NCBI GenBank assembly: GCA_027922465.2
Contig: BQMF02000050.1
Coordinates: 620,001-684,000, forward strand
Length of the DNA stretch: 64,000 nt
Origin: Turritopsis dohrnii
Taxonomy: Eukaryota > Cnidaria > Hydrozoa > Anthoathecata > Oceaniidae
Direction: 5' to 3'
Shown here: positions 1 through 11,090 of the stretch, one piece after another
How the letters are laid out: each line of letters opens with the position of its first letter
Position numbering within the stretch: the stretch's first letter is position 1
Position numbers and translations under genes: made by a program
Notes under the pieces: model-generated
Told to the model about the DNA's origin: nothing
Seen by the model: the letters and a program-made list of their open reading frames with translations, nothing else
Database searches by the model: none

Positions 1-2601
1 AACAGGAGAGGAGGCGGTATCGGAATTTATATCAGAGAATCAATCAAAGAATACAAAGTACGGAAAGATATCAATCGAATAGCTACAGACATTGAGCATC
101 TCTGGATAGAGGTAAAGGGTAAGAATAGAAATCATTCGTATCTGCTCGGCACAGTATACCAGCCAAACTCAGACATCGCTTCAAAAGAAATATGGCTGCA
201 AACATTTGAGAACATCCTGTCGCACATAAACAACATTTGGGACGGTCCTGTAATAATATGCGGTGATACAAACATAGATACCCTTTCTGAATCCTCAATC
301 CGACAGCAGTATATAGATCTATTGAACGTCTTTAACCTGACCAACGTTGTTACAAAACCTACAAGGCACGGAAAGAGCCTCATTGATCACCTAATAACAA
401 ACATACCAGGAAAAGTCACATTGACCGATGTCATCCCATGCGATACTGTCAGCGACCATGATTGCCCTTTTATGAATATAAACATAAAGACGACAAAATT
501 TCAACCTCGACAAAAATCCATTAGAGACTACAAAAGTTTCAACCTTAGTGACTTTACATCAGATTTTGCGCAGTTACCATTCAGCACCATCTACGCACTT
601 GAAGATCCTAACGAACAACTAAGCGTTTTCAACTCCCTCATCCTGGAGTGCCTGAATGTGCATGCTCCTATCAAAACATGTAAAATGACTCGTCCACCTG
701 CTCCATGGATGCGAGATCTCAAAATCACAACTCTACAAAAGGAGACTAAACAACATCGAGTAAAGGCCCATCGAACTGGAAATGATGAAGAATGGAAGGA
801 ATACATATCAACCAAAAGCAAACTAAAAATGGCGATAAAATCCACCAAGTCTCAGTTTTACAAAAAAGCATTCTCCTCTCGCAGACCAAAAGAGGTTTGG
901 CAAACGATTCACCGAATTTTAAAACCAAATGATAAACCAATCACAGAATGTCCGGATGCCCTCAACAAACACTATAACGGCGTCGCTGAAAGACTTACCG
1001 CCTCAAAACGCACCAACACAGAGGACTTGAAAGCGATGATCAACAAACTACCCCATCGGAATGAGAATGCTTTCAAACTACAACCTACAAGTTACAATGA
1101 CGTAAGAAATGCACTCAATTCCATCAGAAGGGACTGTTCAACCGGCCATGATTCTATCCCGATAAACTTATTGAAACCTGTTAGTGAGTTTATAATCTCT
1201 CCACTGACCTTTATCATCAACAATTTTATTTTGTCCGAAACATTCCCACAATATTGGAAAGTCGCAAGGATCAGTCCTGTTCCAAAAGTTAACATCCCCT
1301 CCTCACCGAATGACTATCGGCCTATATCAGTTTTACCAGTGTTATCAAAAGTTTATGAGAAGGTAGTTCTTCAGCAACTGGTGTTTCATATCGACAATTT
1401 AATGTTATACAAGTCAACGCAACATGGGTTTCGAAGATCACACTCAACTGCAAGCTGTCTGATGAAACTGAAAGACGACATCACAAACGCCATGAACAAA
1501 GGCGAAATAACAATTTCAGTTTTTGCTGATTACTCCAAAGCGTTCGATACGATAGACTTTAAGAGTCTTTTAATGAAGCTTTCAAACCTCAATCTTGACA
1601 AATCCTTTCTACACTGGATGGCAAATTATTTATCAGACCGCCAGCACTATGTTCAAATTGACAACAGAAAGTCTTCGATGTTGACTGTTGGTTTTGGAGT
1701 ATCGCAAGGATCCATTCTCGGTCCTGTCATCTTTAATTTATATGTATCAGACCTCTCAGAGCAAGTGAAATACACAAAAACATTACAATATGCTGATGAC
1801 ACCAAAATATATATTCACTCAAAACCAGATGAACTTGAAGCTAAAATTATCGAACTCTCACAAGATATAGAAAACATCCGTAATTGGTCACATGATTCCA
1901 ATCTTGTCTTCAACGAAAAGAAAAGAAAAACAATGCTTTTCTACAAAAACCAGCTGTACAGACATCACAAAAAGGAACTTGATTCAGTTACTATCAAATG
2001 TGGTGGTATTACTCTCGGAAGAACGGAATCAATGAAAGTTCTCGGAATTACTTTCAATGAACACCTGGACTGGACAAGCCACATCAATAAAGTGGCAATC
2101 GAATGCTTCTCTACATTGCGAACGCTTAAATTATTAAAACGACTTCTTCCATTCAAGATACGGAAAGAACTTGTTCAAACGCTAATATTGTCAAAGCTTG
2201 ACTATGGAAATATCGTCTTTAATCCGATACCTAAAGCCCTTCAATCACGGTTGCAAAAAGTTATGAACGCTGCCGCCGGATTTGTATGGAACAGATATTC
2301 GAAAGTACACGACTGCATAAAACTGTCATGGCTACCTATTGAGGAGCGTCTCGAATATTCTGCTGCTGTTGTGGGCTTCAAAGCTGTTTTTGAAATAGTT
2401 CCTGCAAACATGCAACTACAACTTGCAAAGGATACAAGGGCTCTCAGAAGTAATCGTAAAAACATCGGCCCTATGATTCAACGAAGCAATGTCATCAATT
2501 CCTACAGTAATACCGTCGCTCAAACTTTTAACAGTTTGCCGAAACCAATTCGTGAATCAGAAAGTTTGCACAGTTTTAAAACGAAAACTTTACATACCTA
2601 A
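1..2601 (+). CDS. LINE ORF2: APE endonuclease + reverse transcriptase (5' cut by window)
   Basis: The frame is open from base 1 to a TAA at 2599-2601 (866 codons visible), so the start lies outside the window. It is ORF2 of a non-LTR retrotransposon of the CR1/Jockey type. The endonuclease occupies about codons 1-160 (GGGIGIYI near codon 5, ICGDTNID near codon 86, SDHD at codon 151). The reverse transcriptase follows, with FADYSKAFDTI near codon 505, QGSILGPVIFNLYVSDL near 570 and the YADD catalytic box at codon 597. A conserved C-terminal tail runs to codon 866. ORF2 nicks the target and copies element RNA onto genomic DNA. There is no internal stop or frameshift, and a poly(A) tail follows closely, so the copy looks young. 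The exact clade is not certain. Confidence 0.93.
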   Translation, partial: NRRGGGIGIYIRESIKEYKVRKDINRIATDIEHLWIEVKGKNRNHSYLLGTVYQPNSDIASKEIWLQTFENILSHINNIWDGPVIICGDTNIDTLSESSIRQQYIDLLNVFNLTNVVTKPTRHGKSLIDHLITNIPGKVTLTDVIPCDTVSDHDCPFMNINIKTTKFQPRQKSIRDYKSFNLSDFTSDFAQLPFSTIYALEDPNEQLSVFNSLILECLNVHAPIKTCKMTRPPAPWMRDLKITTLQKETKQHRVKAHRTGNDEEWKEYISTKSKLKMAIKSTKSQFYKKAFSSRRPKEVWQTIHRILKPNDKPITECPDALNKHYNGVAERLTASKRTNTEDLKAMINKLPHRNENAFKLQPTSYNDVRNALNSIRRDCSTGHDSIPINLLKPVSEFIISPLTFIINNFILSETFPQYWKVARISPVPKVNIPSSPNDYRPISVLPVLSKVYEKVVLQQLVFHIDNLMLYKSTQHGFRRSHSTASCLMKLKDDITNAMNKGEITISVFADYSKAFDTIDFKSLLMKLSNLNLDKSFLHWMANYLSDRQHYVQIDNRKSSMLTVGFGVSQGSILGPVIFNLYVSDLSEQVKYTKTLQYADDTKIYIHSKPDELEAKIIELSQDIENIRNWSHDSNLVFNEKKRKTMLFYKNQLYRHHKKELDSVTIKCGGITLGRTESMKVLGITFNEHLDWTSHINKVAIECFSTLRTLKLLKRLLPFKIRKELVQTLILSKLDYGNIVFNPIPKALQSRLQKVMNAAAGFVWNRYSKVHDCIKLSWLPIEERLEYSAAVVGFKAVFEIVPANMQLQLAKDTRALRSNRKNIGPMIQRSNVINSYSNTVAQTFNSLPKPIRESESLHSFKTKTLHT

Positions 2602-2647
2602 TGGACAAAGCAATTGCACGTACTTTATAGATATTTTTTATATATAT

Positions 2648-2651
<4 letters not shown>

Positions 2652-2689
<38 letters not shown>
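2652..2689 (+). repeat. Poly(A) tail of the LINE
   Basis: An uninterrupted run of A lies about 50 bp after the ORF2 stop. This is the expected 3' end of a target-primed non-LTR insertion and marks the right end of the element. Confidence 0.85.
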
Positions 2690-2693
<4 letters not shown>

Positions 2694-2773
2694 GTAAATA
2701 CATTTAACATACACACCACATACAAATTTCTAGGAGAAGAACCATGTAGCAAAATGGAGCTAGAAATAAATCG

Positions 2774-2774
<1 letters not shown>

Positions 2775-2817
<43 letters not shown>
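2775..2817. repeat. (TTA)n microsatellite
   Basis: About 14 perfect TTA units lie between the LINE tail and the galaxin-like gene. Confidence 0.9.
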
Positions 2818-2818
<1 letters not shown>

Positions 2819-2955
2819 ATGGTAGCTTTTGATCGTGCGTATCTTTCAAGACAAATACACTCTTTAGCGGGAAATGTTATAAGGGAGAATTTTTTCTGCA
2901 TAAACCGATCAGATTGCAAAGAGCTTCTCGACTTAGTCCAGATGTTTGTAAAATG

Positions 2956-3099
2956 CTAAAGTAACCTGTCTTTCGGTATGATGTTACCATCGCAACAAGT
3001 CGCTTCGTCATAATTGTATGGCACTGTTCGACAGCAATCTTGAGACAGCAGATCGATAATGTGTCTACCGCAACAACCATGACTTCCACGTTGGTAAAA
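2956..3099 (-). CDS. Galaxin-like gene, exon 3 (stop)
   Basis: The acceptor ends TTTTAG. The exon holds 47 codons with three CC pairs and then TAG. The reading frame is set by the phase-0 junction with exon 2. Confidence 0.85.
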   Translation of the reverse strand, partial: FYQRGSHGCCGRHIIDLLSQDCCRTVPYNYDEATCCDGNIIPKDRLL

Positions 3100-4547
3100 C
3101 TAAAACGAAGATTGGAGCATTGTTTTTGTTCAGGTCTTACTTAAATATTCTAGATAGATTCAAACTCATAGTACTTTGAAATACAGAAGATCAGTTTCGT
3201 TAACTGGGACCAAATTTCCTATTTAAGCAGGGTAGCTACAAAAAGTTTAAGAAAAATGCCAACATTTCGAAGTGTCACTGAACACGCTCATAATAATGTA
3301 GCTACTAGTGTTTGAACTACGGTCAAATTATTTAACAATCAGCTGTAACCCCAGTGGACAAAAAGTCACTGCGACGAAGAGCATTTTAATTCAAATAGTC
3401 CATAAACGTCTATAGAAATGTACTCCTCCGCAGCAAGCTTTCAACAAATTTGTCCGGTGTGATTGGTATTTTCTCACAAAAAAAACTCTCGATAACTCAG
3501 ACATTTAGTTGTACAAACAATGCTCAGTGACCCTTGGAAGTTTGAAATATCGAGGTCTCATATATGAAGCGGGTCGAGTTAGTGACGTAACGATTTAACA
3601 TAAGTAAATTACCTTTCCGTTACAGCAATCAGATGCAGCACTTACTCTCGAATAGATTTTTTTCCCACAACACATCTGAGTGATTGGGTTGTAACAGACT
3701 TTGTTGCAACAGGCGGTAGGTTTTTGTGAAATGTGATACGGTTTCCCGGCACAGCATAACCATGTTTTGGGCGATAAACTGTCAAAAACGCGACCGCCAC
3801 AAGGTAGCGCCCCACTTACAACTATTTGAGTAAAATTCAAAGTGTTAGAGTCGCAAATATGAAGTAGCTGATATAATTGCGGATTAGCAATTACCCTTAA
3901 TCAAAAGACTTTTTCCCGATTTCTGTTAGAACATCGTGTTAATGCCTGCCTATTAAGTTTCGCCTCGTTCCCATACATTCTATTGTTTCACTAATCACAT
4001 TTCTTATTATTTAGTGATGTTAACTTACCATCTCTATGCCATAGTGAGATAATTTTTAAAACGAGGCGATACTTGTTGGCTTAGCCATAACACGGCGTTT
4101 GAACAGAAATTCAGGAAAGGTCTATTATTTCCTTGATGTACCATGCAACTTCCAGAATGCAACGAGATATGATCATTAAAATATCGTGTCATTGATATTC
4201 TCAATAATGACACAATGCCGGAGCGTTTATGTAGATCATTGAATAATTGGGACTGCCAATTCTAGTTAAACATTTTATCTACTGTTTTATTTTTGTAAAA
4301 CACTTTTTCAAAGTTTACAAAGTCATTTCGTATTGGAAGCACGTCTATATATGCATGAAGGAGGAGAGCGAAGAGAGTAAAAACATCTAAGGTGAAGAGT
4401 TCTGGTATTATTTCGTATTCAACTATGCTTGTTTTATAAGAATGAAATTATGTAAAGACAAAAGAAGCCTCTCTTCCAATCAAACAGTAGCAACTCACCG
4501 CAGGTTAATGCGTGTAACAGAAACACGAAAAACAACGAGGTGAACAT
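2956..4547 (-). CDS. Galaxin-like secreted cysteine-rich protein (complete, 3 exons)
   Basis: The coding exons on the minus strand are 4499-4547, 3613-3821 and 2956-3099 (49+209+144 nt), giving 133 aa plus a TAG at 2956-2958. Exon 1 encodes a hydrophobic signal peptide (MFTSLFFVFLLHALTC). The mature part carries CC pairs at roughly 10-residue spacing, in the contexts LCCAGKPY, ACCNK, MCCGKKIY, DCCNGK, GCCG, DCC and TCCDG. This is the hallmark of galaxins, the di-cysteine repeat proteins first described from coral skeletal matrix. Both introns are GT-AG with matching phases (1, then 0), and the second intron splits a repeat exactly (CCNGK/FYQRG). It is short for a galaxin (about half a typical one), so it is best called galaxin-like. 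A role in mineralization cannot be inferred, since non-calcifying cnidarians also carry such genes. The LINE ends about 270 bp beyond its stop. Confidence 0.85.
3350..3461 (+). repeat. MITE family M1, copy
   Basis: Degenerate copy of an about 120-bp near-palindromic element. It has the start CCCAGTGG, the core CACTGCGACGAAGAGCATTT, the centre CTATAGAAATG and the tail TTTCAACAAATTTG. Confidence 0.75.
3613..3821 (-). CDS. Galaxin-like gene, exon 2
   Basis: It follows an acceptor ending AAATAG, begins with two bases completing a Val codon, and encodes 69 further codons including four CC pairs. It ends GGAAAG before donor GTAATT (phase 0). Confidence 0.85.
4061..4126 (+). repeat. Half copy of the 'GGTCTATT' foldback repeat
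   Basis: It contains ACGAGGCGA and then AACAGAAATTCAGGAAAGG-TCTATT, matching the right arm of the foldback element at 22107-22344. A matching inner arm (GCCTCGTT) lies near 3961, and the outer left arm is missing. Confidence 0.5.
4499..4547 (-). CDS. Galaxin-like gene, exon 1 (signal peptide)
   Basis: It starts at the ATG at 4545-4547 and encodes 16 residues rich in F, L and V, ending LTC. The donor is GTGAGT (phase 1). Confidence 0.82.
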
Positions 4548-4699
4548 TTCCAGTAGGTTTTACTTCATTCGCTTTCTTCAGTATCAACAACGAAATAACA
4601 TCAAAAAAAGCTTTATGTGAAGTAAAACAGTTTGTTTGTTCAAATTTTTGATTAGGATTACTACTGCTTACTTTTGACACAACCAATGTTTTATTGGTA

Positions 4700-6484
4700 C
4701 ACAGATGATGTACAGAGTTTACTTAGCAACTCAGACCCTATATCAACAATAAACTTTTGTTGTCCACAGCTCTTTTGAAACAGTTTAAAGTAGCAGCGCG
4801 CTTAAGATTTTTAAGGTCAGCTTCCAACTGGAAGTTTAGGGGTTGTCATACATACTTCGATTTTCACGCCATATTTACGAAGACCGAAACGATATGTATG
4901 ATGGTACCTCCCAGCAAGGATGAGGTATTTTCAGTTGAGGATTGCCAAATGGTTCTCAAGCTTACAAAAACATTTTTAAAGATGCGCTCAAAGATTTCTG
5001 TGATCATTAAGGACTCGTTCTGATATAACCTTCATTGAATGCTTACCTTTGACCCAAGAGAATGTATTGATCAATTGTAGTATTCCTTTGATCTTGCAGC
5101 TGGAGATGTTATGAAAATAAATACCACCTAGTCACCAGATTCTCGAACCTTTTTTCATATTTTTTTGCTTTTATCTACAATATCTTACAGGCAGGTAAAG
5201 AGCACTGGGAACGAAGTTGAAGCAACTTGTCAAATATTCCTCAAACAATCCGCGTTGAGTGACTTTAACCAACCAGGATTTTAGTTGCTATGCAAATAGT
5301 TTAGGAAAGGCAGGAGGAAGTCAACAAGGAAATATATTATATCGAGCCGGTGGTGCTGCAAAGTAACACACATAACAAATTCATCATATTCCCGATATTA
5401 TTCATGCTGGTGTTTTCTGGAGTTTTAGATCAGAGTCTTTTTATTTTCAGCGGTTCAAAAATTAAACTTTTAAGGCATCGTCTACCCGTGAAAACTTTCA
5501 ATAATAACTACATTATCCCCCCGTCCATAGATGGTGATTTCAGATAAAACAATGCTTGATTGTCTTCAAGAAGAAACTACGCCGTGTGTAAAATTCTTTC
5601 TTATTACATAGTTGTTATCTGTTACGACAGAATATCATTGGACTAGACTCACTTCCCTACTTTGACGTTACAAGAAGTCTCAAACACTAGTCTCGGATAC
5701 CAAGTGACAACAAAAGAAATCTTCACAAGCACATTATATGAAGTAGTAGTGTGGAACTCCAGGAAGCATCTAAGGAAATTTTCTCAGCGATATCATATGA
5801 AATAGATTTTCTAATGCCATATCGAAAATGAAGGCTCTGTTTATATCACGTGCTCATTTCCATTATAGTTGCGCAAAGAGAAAAGTTCCCCTCTCTAGGG
5901 GAATAGGCCCAACACCTGAAGTATGAGGATCATAGCCCATAAACATGCATTTCCTAGGAGGTCGAAAGTTGGCTTCCTTATAAAAACAAAGTAATTGCAT
6001 TTTAGTTGGCATCGTAGTTAAACTCATTAGATAACTGTTTGTTTATGTCAACCAATCTCGAACTCAAGGTTCCGTGCGATTTTGATATAGCACACAGCAA
6101 AGAGGTCCATTTAAGATAAAGACCATGGGTGCGAAGTTTGAGTGCCAGTTTTTTATAAATAAAAATCTTACGAAGACTTTTAACTGGAAAGAAACAGAAA
6201 GTAAGACAACATAGATAAAACTTTTAGGTGGGTTGAGAAACTGAGACGATGTTTTATTCTGTATCTATTTGTCATGACAGTTACTGCGATGAAGCCAAAA
6301 CAATAGCGACACTTTTATCTGGCTTTGTTTTTTTACTGACAAGAAAACAGTGCGGGAAAGGTCATTTGTATCTTTGTGATTTCGTTGTCATCTATAAGGT
6401 AAATATTTAAGTGTATGTTAGGAGATAACAATTTAAGTTAATGTTTTTAGCACCTCAATTCTCAAAGTTTTTTAAAACCATTAA
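4700..6484. other. No gene recognised
   Basis: AT-rich sequence upstream of the galaxin-like gene. An 88-codon open frame at 4757-5023 and a 65-codon frame at 5350-5547 have no recognisable motif and no convincing splice context. Any promoter for the galaxin-like gene should lie just above 4547, but no clear element is visible. Confidence 0.5.
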
Positions 6485-6604
6485 CCAGTGGGCAAAATCG
6501 TCAAAAAGTCACTGCGGTGAAGAGTATTAGTATTGAAATAGTCCGTGTATTTCTATAGAAATATACCCCTTCGCAGGGATCTTTCAACAAATTTGCCCAC
6601 GGGG
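6485..6604 (+). repeat. MITE family M1, copy
   Basis: It starts CCAGTGGGCAAAATCGTC and ends AACAAATTTGCCCACGGGG. Both ends and the central TATTTCTATAGAAA are present, so it is nearly full length. Confidence 0.85.
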
Positions 6605-7163
6605 TAAGGTATGTTTGAACTGTTTCCTATAATAAAACACAACAATCATTCGTCAAAAATGTCAAAAATGTAAATAAAAACCATTCAAAGAATTATGTTT
6701 ATTTACTTCAACATTCGTTTGAAATTCTGTTTTGCAAAACGAAACATCTTGTAAAAATAAATCTTAAATCAAATGGGAAGCTTTCTTTCTCCTTCTTTCA
6801 TCGATCACAGACTGGTTCCTTTTATGTAAGAACTTATACACAGACTAACTGCAAAGTGTCTAAGAATGAACGACACAACATGACACGACAAAAGATGGAA
6901 ACTAGCTCCAATATCGTCATGCTTAATGCATTGTAATTCTGTTTATCGATTAACATCATTAATTATTTTGAAAACGAGAAAGTCTTGCTACTTTGACTGC
7001 CATTATGGTTCCACGCATCCTGTTGCTATGACTTCTGTAATCTCCGTTCGATCACTAATTTTTTTCTTAGACTCAAAGTGATTATGCTTCACAATGAACG
7101 CAATAAATAAAAGAAAGCTTATATGCTTTACAGCCATTGATTATCCTCTAGATGATGCCAGTC

Positions 7164-7207
7164 CAACCTCGTACCCAGGGTTTCTTGCCTCCTGGGTACG
7201 AAGATAG
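7164..7207. repeat. Short hairpin related to the CAACCTCG TIR family
   Basis: CCTCGTACCCAGG is followed after 11 bases by CCTGGGTACGAAG. The sequence matches the terminal inverted repeat of the element at 50214-51222, here as a truncated snap-back. Confidence 0.6.
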
Positions 7208-7478
7208 GTTCCAGTCATTACATGTCATTGATGAAACAACGGAACACCGAGTTAGCTACTGCTCCTTGAAAGCACAGTTTGCATACCTGCTAAAAGAGAA
7301 ATTCTCTAATTGTTAGACATTTAGTTAAAACATTATCTGCTGAACATCATGCAATAGAATTTGACTTCCGTGATACAGGAAATACAGGCGAATTGTCATG
7401 AACACTAAAATCAGCTTAATAGGGAAAGTGTTTAATCGCCGAAATGAAGTGCATGTTATATGATTCTATTCTGAATAA

Positions 7479-7586
7479 CCCAGTGGGCAAAATCTTCAAA
7501 AGTCACTGCGATAAAGAGCATTTTTTTATTGAAATTGTGTATATTTCTATAGAAATGTACTCTTTCGCAGAGACTATTTGAAAAAT
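7479..7586 (+). repeat. MITE family M1, copy (3' truncated)
   Basis: It begins CCCAGTGGGCAAAATC after TAA. The core and TTCTATAGAAATG are present, and the right terminus is lost after TTTGAAAAA. Confidence 0.8.
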
Positions 7587-7801
7587 GAAATTGAAATTGA
7601 CTTTCTACCAAAATACTAAAGATAATTTGAAAAAACATGAAAAAGATGTCTGTTCAAGAAAGATAACGAATGTGTTTTTAGATTTGGTTATCAGCAAAGA
7701 TCCCGAAAGCCTTGGGTCCCCTTACTCACAGACTTCGATTCTGCATGGCTGTACACCCAAGAACAACAGATTGTAAGACGTCCGGTTACAGGCTACTCCA
7801 T

Positions 7802-7870
7802 CAACCTCGAACCCAGGGTCTCTTGCCTTTTCAATATCGAAAAAGGCAAGAGACCCTGGGTTCGAGGTTG
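7802..7870. repeat. 69-bp palindrome: two TIRs joined tail to tail
   Basis: Left arm CAACCTCGAACCCAGGGTCT and its reverse complement flank a centre of TTTTCAATATCGAAAAAGG. Each arm is the TIR of the 50214-51222 element, with no internal sequence left. Confidence 0.75.
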
Positions 7871-7970
7871 GCTATGCCATACTTCATTGTAGGTCAAGAT
7901 ATCGTATCATTGGATACTTTATTGAGCGGAAATTAGAACTATTAAACTGTTAAAACTATTACTATTACTT

Positions 7971-8280
7971 CGACTGGTGGCCTTGTGGTAGAGTGCTCGC
8001 TTCCTGTTCAGGCAGTCGCGGGTTCATTCCCCGACTAAGTCATGCCAGCAACTATACCAGCGTGAATGATTCCTCTCTGCTAAGCACTCAGCAAGAGAGT
8101 AGGAATGATGTCTAGGATGGTTGTCTAGTTGAGCGATTCCTGTCATTACAGCTTCCGTAGCTCAAATGGGGGCTTTAAATGTTGTAGGACCTCCTTCGTA
8201 GGATCCTCGTTGATAACAGAATCTTAAAGAACTGAAGAGGCTTTCCTGGGTAAATATAAACAATAACAATAATAACAATT
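7971..8280 (+). mobile_element. tRNA-derived SINE
   Basis: The head has a pol III A-box-like TGGTAGAGTGC at about 7987 and a B-box-like GGGTTCATTCCCC 35 bases later, as in tRNA. The body is unrelated and the tail is A-rich (AATAACAATAATAACAAT). It cannot be a functional tRNA because the stems are broken. Confidence 0.65.
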
Positions 8281-8742
8281 TTGACTGCAAACATTGTGAC
8301 CTTCTTACACGATGTTGCTCGAGTAAAGTCACTGAGTTCTCGTAATTCTGACATAATAACTACAACGGTTTTATCAATTTTACTAAAAGTCTTCCATTTC
8401 ATATCAGCTTCTTTCCTTTGTTCTAATATTTAGAACACCCCTTCCGGAACAATCAAGGAGCATCTTGGGTAAAATCTCAGCCTTGATGGTCATAGAAACG
8501 ATGATGTAATAACAATACGTGTGTGGGTGGGGGAGACAGCACAGAAGAGTAATAAAATTTGTAAACAATGGTTAAGATTAATTCAGGAGAACATTAACTC
8601 AAACGGTGAAATAAAAATGAAGAAAATGATCAGGAAGCAATAGATATACAACCGGTGGAATCTTCGACATTTTCAAATTGGAAATATTCAATATCGCAAA
8701 GAAATAGGGAACTGCTTAGAACAAAAACACAAACAATATGGA

Positions 8743-8856
8743 CCCAGTAGGCAAAAATTGTCACCGTGTCGAAGAGCACTTCCATAGAAATAGTATGCAT
8801 ATTTCTATAGAAATGCACTCAATCGCAGAGATTTTCAACAAATTTTACCACTGGGG
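8743..8856 (+). repeat. MITE family M1, copy
   Basis: It begins CCCAGTAGGCAAAAATTGTC, has ATTTCTATAGAAATGCACTC in the centre, and ends CACTGGGG followed by TA. Confidence 0.85.
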
Positions 8857-9340
8857 TATGCATACACATCACAACTCAGAATCGGAATCATGTAAAAAAA
8901 GTGATAAAAACGGTACGAACACCTACGTATAACTAACATTTTATTGCAGCAAATAAAAAGGTGGTAAGATTTTCTCATGTAAACCAAGCCTTAGGAGACT
9001 GTTAACAAACCATTTCGCAATCACATAATTTTTTGGTTGAAAAAACGAGTTAGAAATGTTCTCGTTAACCCAAGAAGAGATAACAGAGTTTTGGCTGCAA
9101 ACTGGCGATGATCGAGATTTGATAAGTATACCAACTAGTTCATATAACCTAACTGATAATTAAACCGTGGGTTCGTTTCATGTAAAACCACATGAAAAGG
9201 CGTAGGTAAACAATCCTTGCGATATAAAATTCCAATTTTATTTGTTTTATGGAAGTGTTCTGATAAGAAGCGACGTATAAGAAGATAATGACTGTACCAT
9301 AAAAATCAACATGTTCTCAAGATACCATCACTTCTTGCTC

Positions 9341-9449
9341 CGAAGTCACTGCAAAGGAGTTCATCTCTCTATATATGGAATATGCACAGTATATTGCAAT
9401 AAAAATGCTCTTCATCGCAGTGACTTTTTAAACGATTTTACCTACTGGG
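9341..9449 (-). repeat. MITE family M1, inverted copy (5' eroded)
   Basis: In this orientation it reads AAAAATGCTCTTCATCGCAG, GTGACTTTTTAAACGATTTT and CTACTGGG, the reverse complement of the plus-orientation copies. Confidence 0.8.
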
Positions 9450-10224
9450 AGCCTACAGCACTTCTCCGATGGTTCTTTACAAGGATAGCTTATATTCGAA
9501 AATACTGGAACGATGTTTCGCCAAGAGAGCTTACCAAGAACAAACATACGATCACGTTCTTCAATTCAGCTTGAAATTCTCATCACAAACGCTGGTACGC
9601 ATGCTCGAAACATGGTCAATATAATTCTTTGCGAGAAGATTATCAGCTTAAATCGAAGAAGAATTTTCAACGCCATTTTGTGCAGGATATAGACCTTTCC
9701 GGAATTTTTATTTTACACTATGTTCATGTCAAGTGCCTAAGTTTTCCTTCGTTGTTATGGATACGATTGTTTAACTAATTGTATATCTTTATAATTGATT
9801 TTCACTGAATACTTTTCATTCCGCAGTGAGATGATATAAGACTGATGATTATAACTGGATGGAAATTTACTAACTTAACAATCGTAATGGTAGATGTTTA
9901 TTGTCCTATTCGAATAAACAGGCCTGTATTTATGGAAACACTTAAAATGATGAGTAAAATATACTGGAAATGACTAATGGCAGGTCGGTTTAAAACAATA
10001 TAACATGGTGTTTTGACAGAAATTTCGGAAAGATCTATCATTCCCTTCGTGAAGTGAAGATCATTCTCATCGTGAAGTAAAGACAGGTTGAAGCTTTACA
10101 GCACAAAAAAAAAAAAAAAAAAGAAAAAAAAAGAAGAAGGTTTTATATAAAAAAATCAACCATAAAATAAGAAGAAATATAAATAATCGATAATTGAAAA
10201 AATAACACCTCGTTGAAATTATTT

Positions 10225-10343
10225 CCAGTGAGCAAAATCGTCAAAAAAGTCACTACAATGAAGAGCATTTTCATTGAAATTGTGTCTTTTTCTAAAGAAA
10301 TGCACTCCCTCACAGTAATTTTTTAACAATTATGCCCGTTGGG
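10225..10343 (+). repeat. MITE family M1, copy
   Basis: It runs from CCAGTGAGCAAAATCGTCAA to CCCGTTGGG, full length but diverged. Confidence 0.8.
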
Positions 10344-10566
10344 TTTGGTCAGATCACAAAAGGTAGTGCTTTCATCAAATCTTGTAAGACTCGAATTATA
10401 TACAAGTGCATGGACATCAGAAAGAGTTAAATTATGAAGGAGTTTACTACATCTGATGCCCATCCACTTAAAATTTCGACAGTTACAACATGTGGAAAAC
10501 GCAAGCTCAAAATCGAGACTTGCTTGACGGAGTCCCACTATTGATAGTACTTTATACTGAGGGTAA

Positions 10567-10671
10567 CCCAGTAGGGAAATTTGTTGAATCGCTACGAAGG
10601 AGTGCATTTCTATAGAAACATACATATTCTTTCAATAAAAATGCTCTCCATCGCGGTGACATTTTGACAAT
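10567..10671 (-). repeat. MITE family M1, inverted copy
   Basis: CCCAGTAGGGAAATTTGTTG starts the element after GGTAA. It then shows GGAGTGCATTTCTATAGAAA and ATGCTCTCCATCGCGGTGAC. It forms an inverted pair with the copy at 10225-10343. Confidence 0.8.
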
Positions 10672-10954
10672 TATATATATTATATACAATGACAAAGTAC
10701 AGAAAAACTGCCGAAATATTTTATTATATATTCGTAAAAAAAACACGAAACCTCTCAATCTTCTAGTTTCCTAAATGTCTGTATAGTATAAAACAATTTG
10801 TAGGGAACAAAAACTCTTTTAGTTTACAAATCAATAAAAATCAAACTAAGGAAGAAATAATTCTATGTATCGGATTGCATCGAGTTTACTCGGATTTCCT
10901 CTCCCAGCGAGTCGGGTTAATGTCAAAAAAGCAATTTGCAAGAGCGAAATGTCG

Positions 10955-11090
10955 GAATCGCCTTGCCTTTGACGGAAATCTCAAGATCACTCTCCGTTAC
11001 GTCACGGTGAGTTTCCGACAAGCGGGTATTGTAACCGACGGGACTGTGACGTCATGCGTCGATCAACCTGAAGTGCTATTATGACGCAGC
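10955..11090. promoter_or_regulatory. GC-richer island with three CRE-like sites
   Basis: Against an AT-rich background this stretch is rich in CG dinucleotides. It contains a perfect palindromic CRE, TGACGTCA (11047-11054), a half-matched TTACGTCA (10997-11004) and TGACGC (11082-11087). It lies between the two minus-strand genes, upstream of the galaxin-like gene and downstream of the ZDHHC exons. A CREB/ATF-responsive enhancer is an inference. An unrecognised coding exon is the alternative. Confidence 0.35.

Noticed and set aside
10875..11084. 70-codon plus-strand open frame
   Set aside because: No motif, no splice context and no matching neighbour. The openness is explained by the GC-rich patch. 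Kept only as a regulatory candidate.
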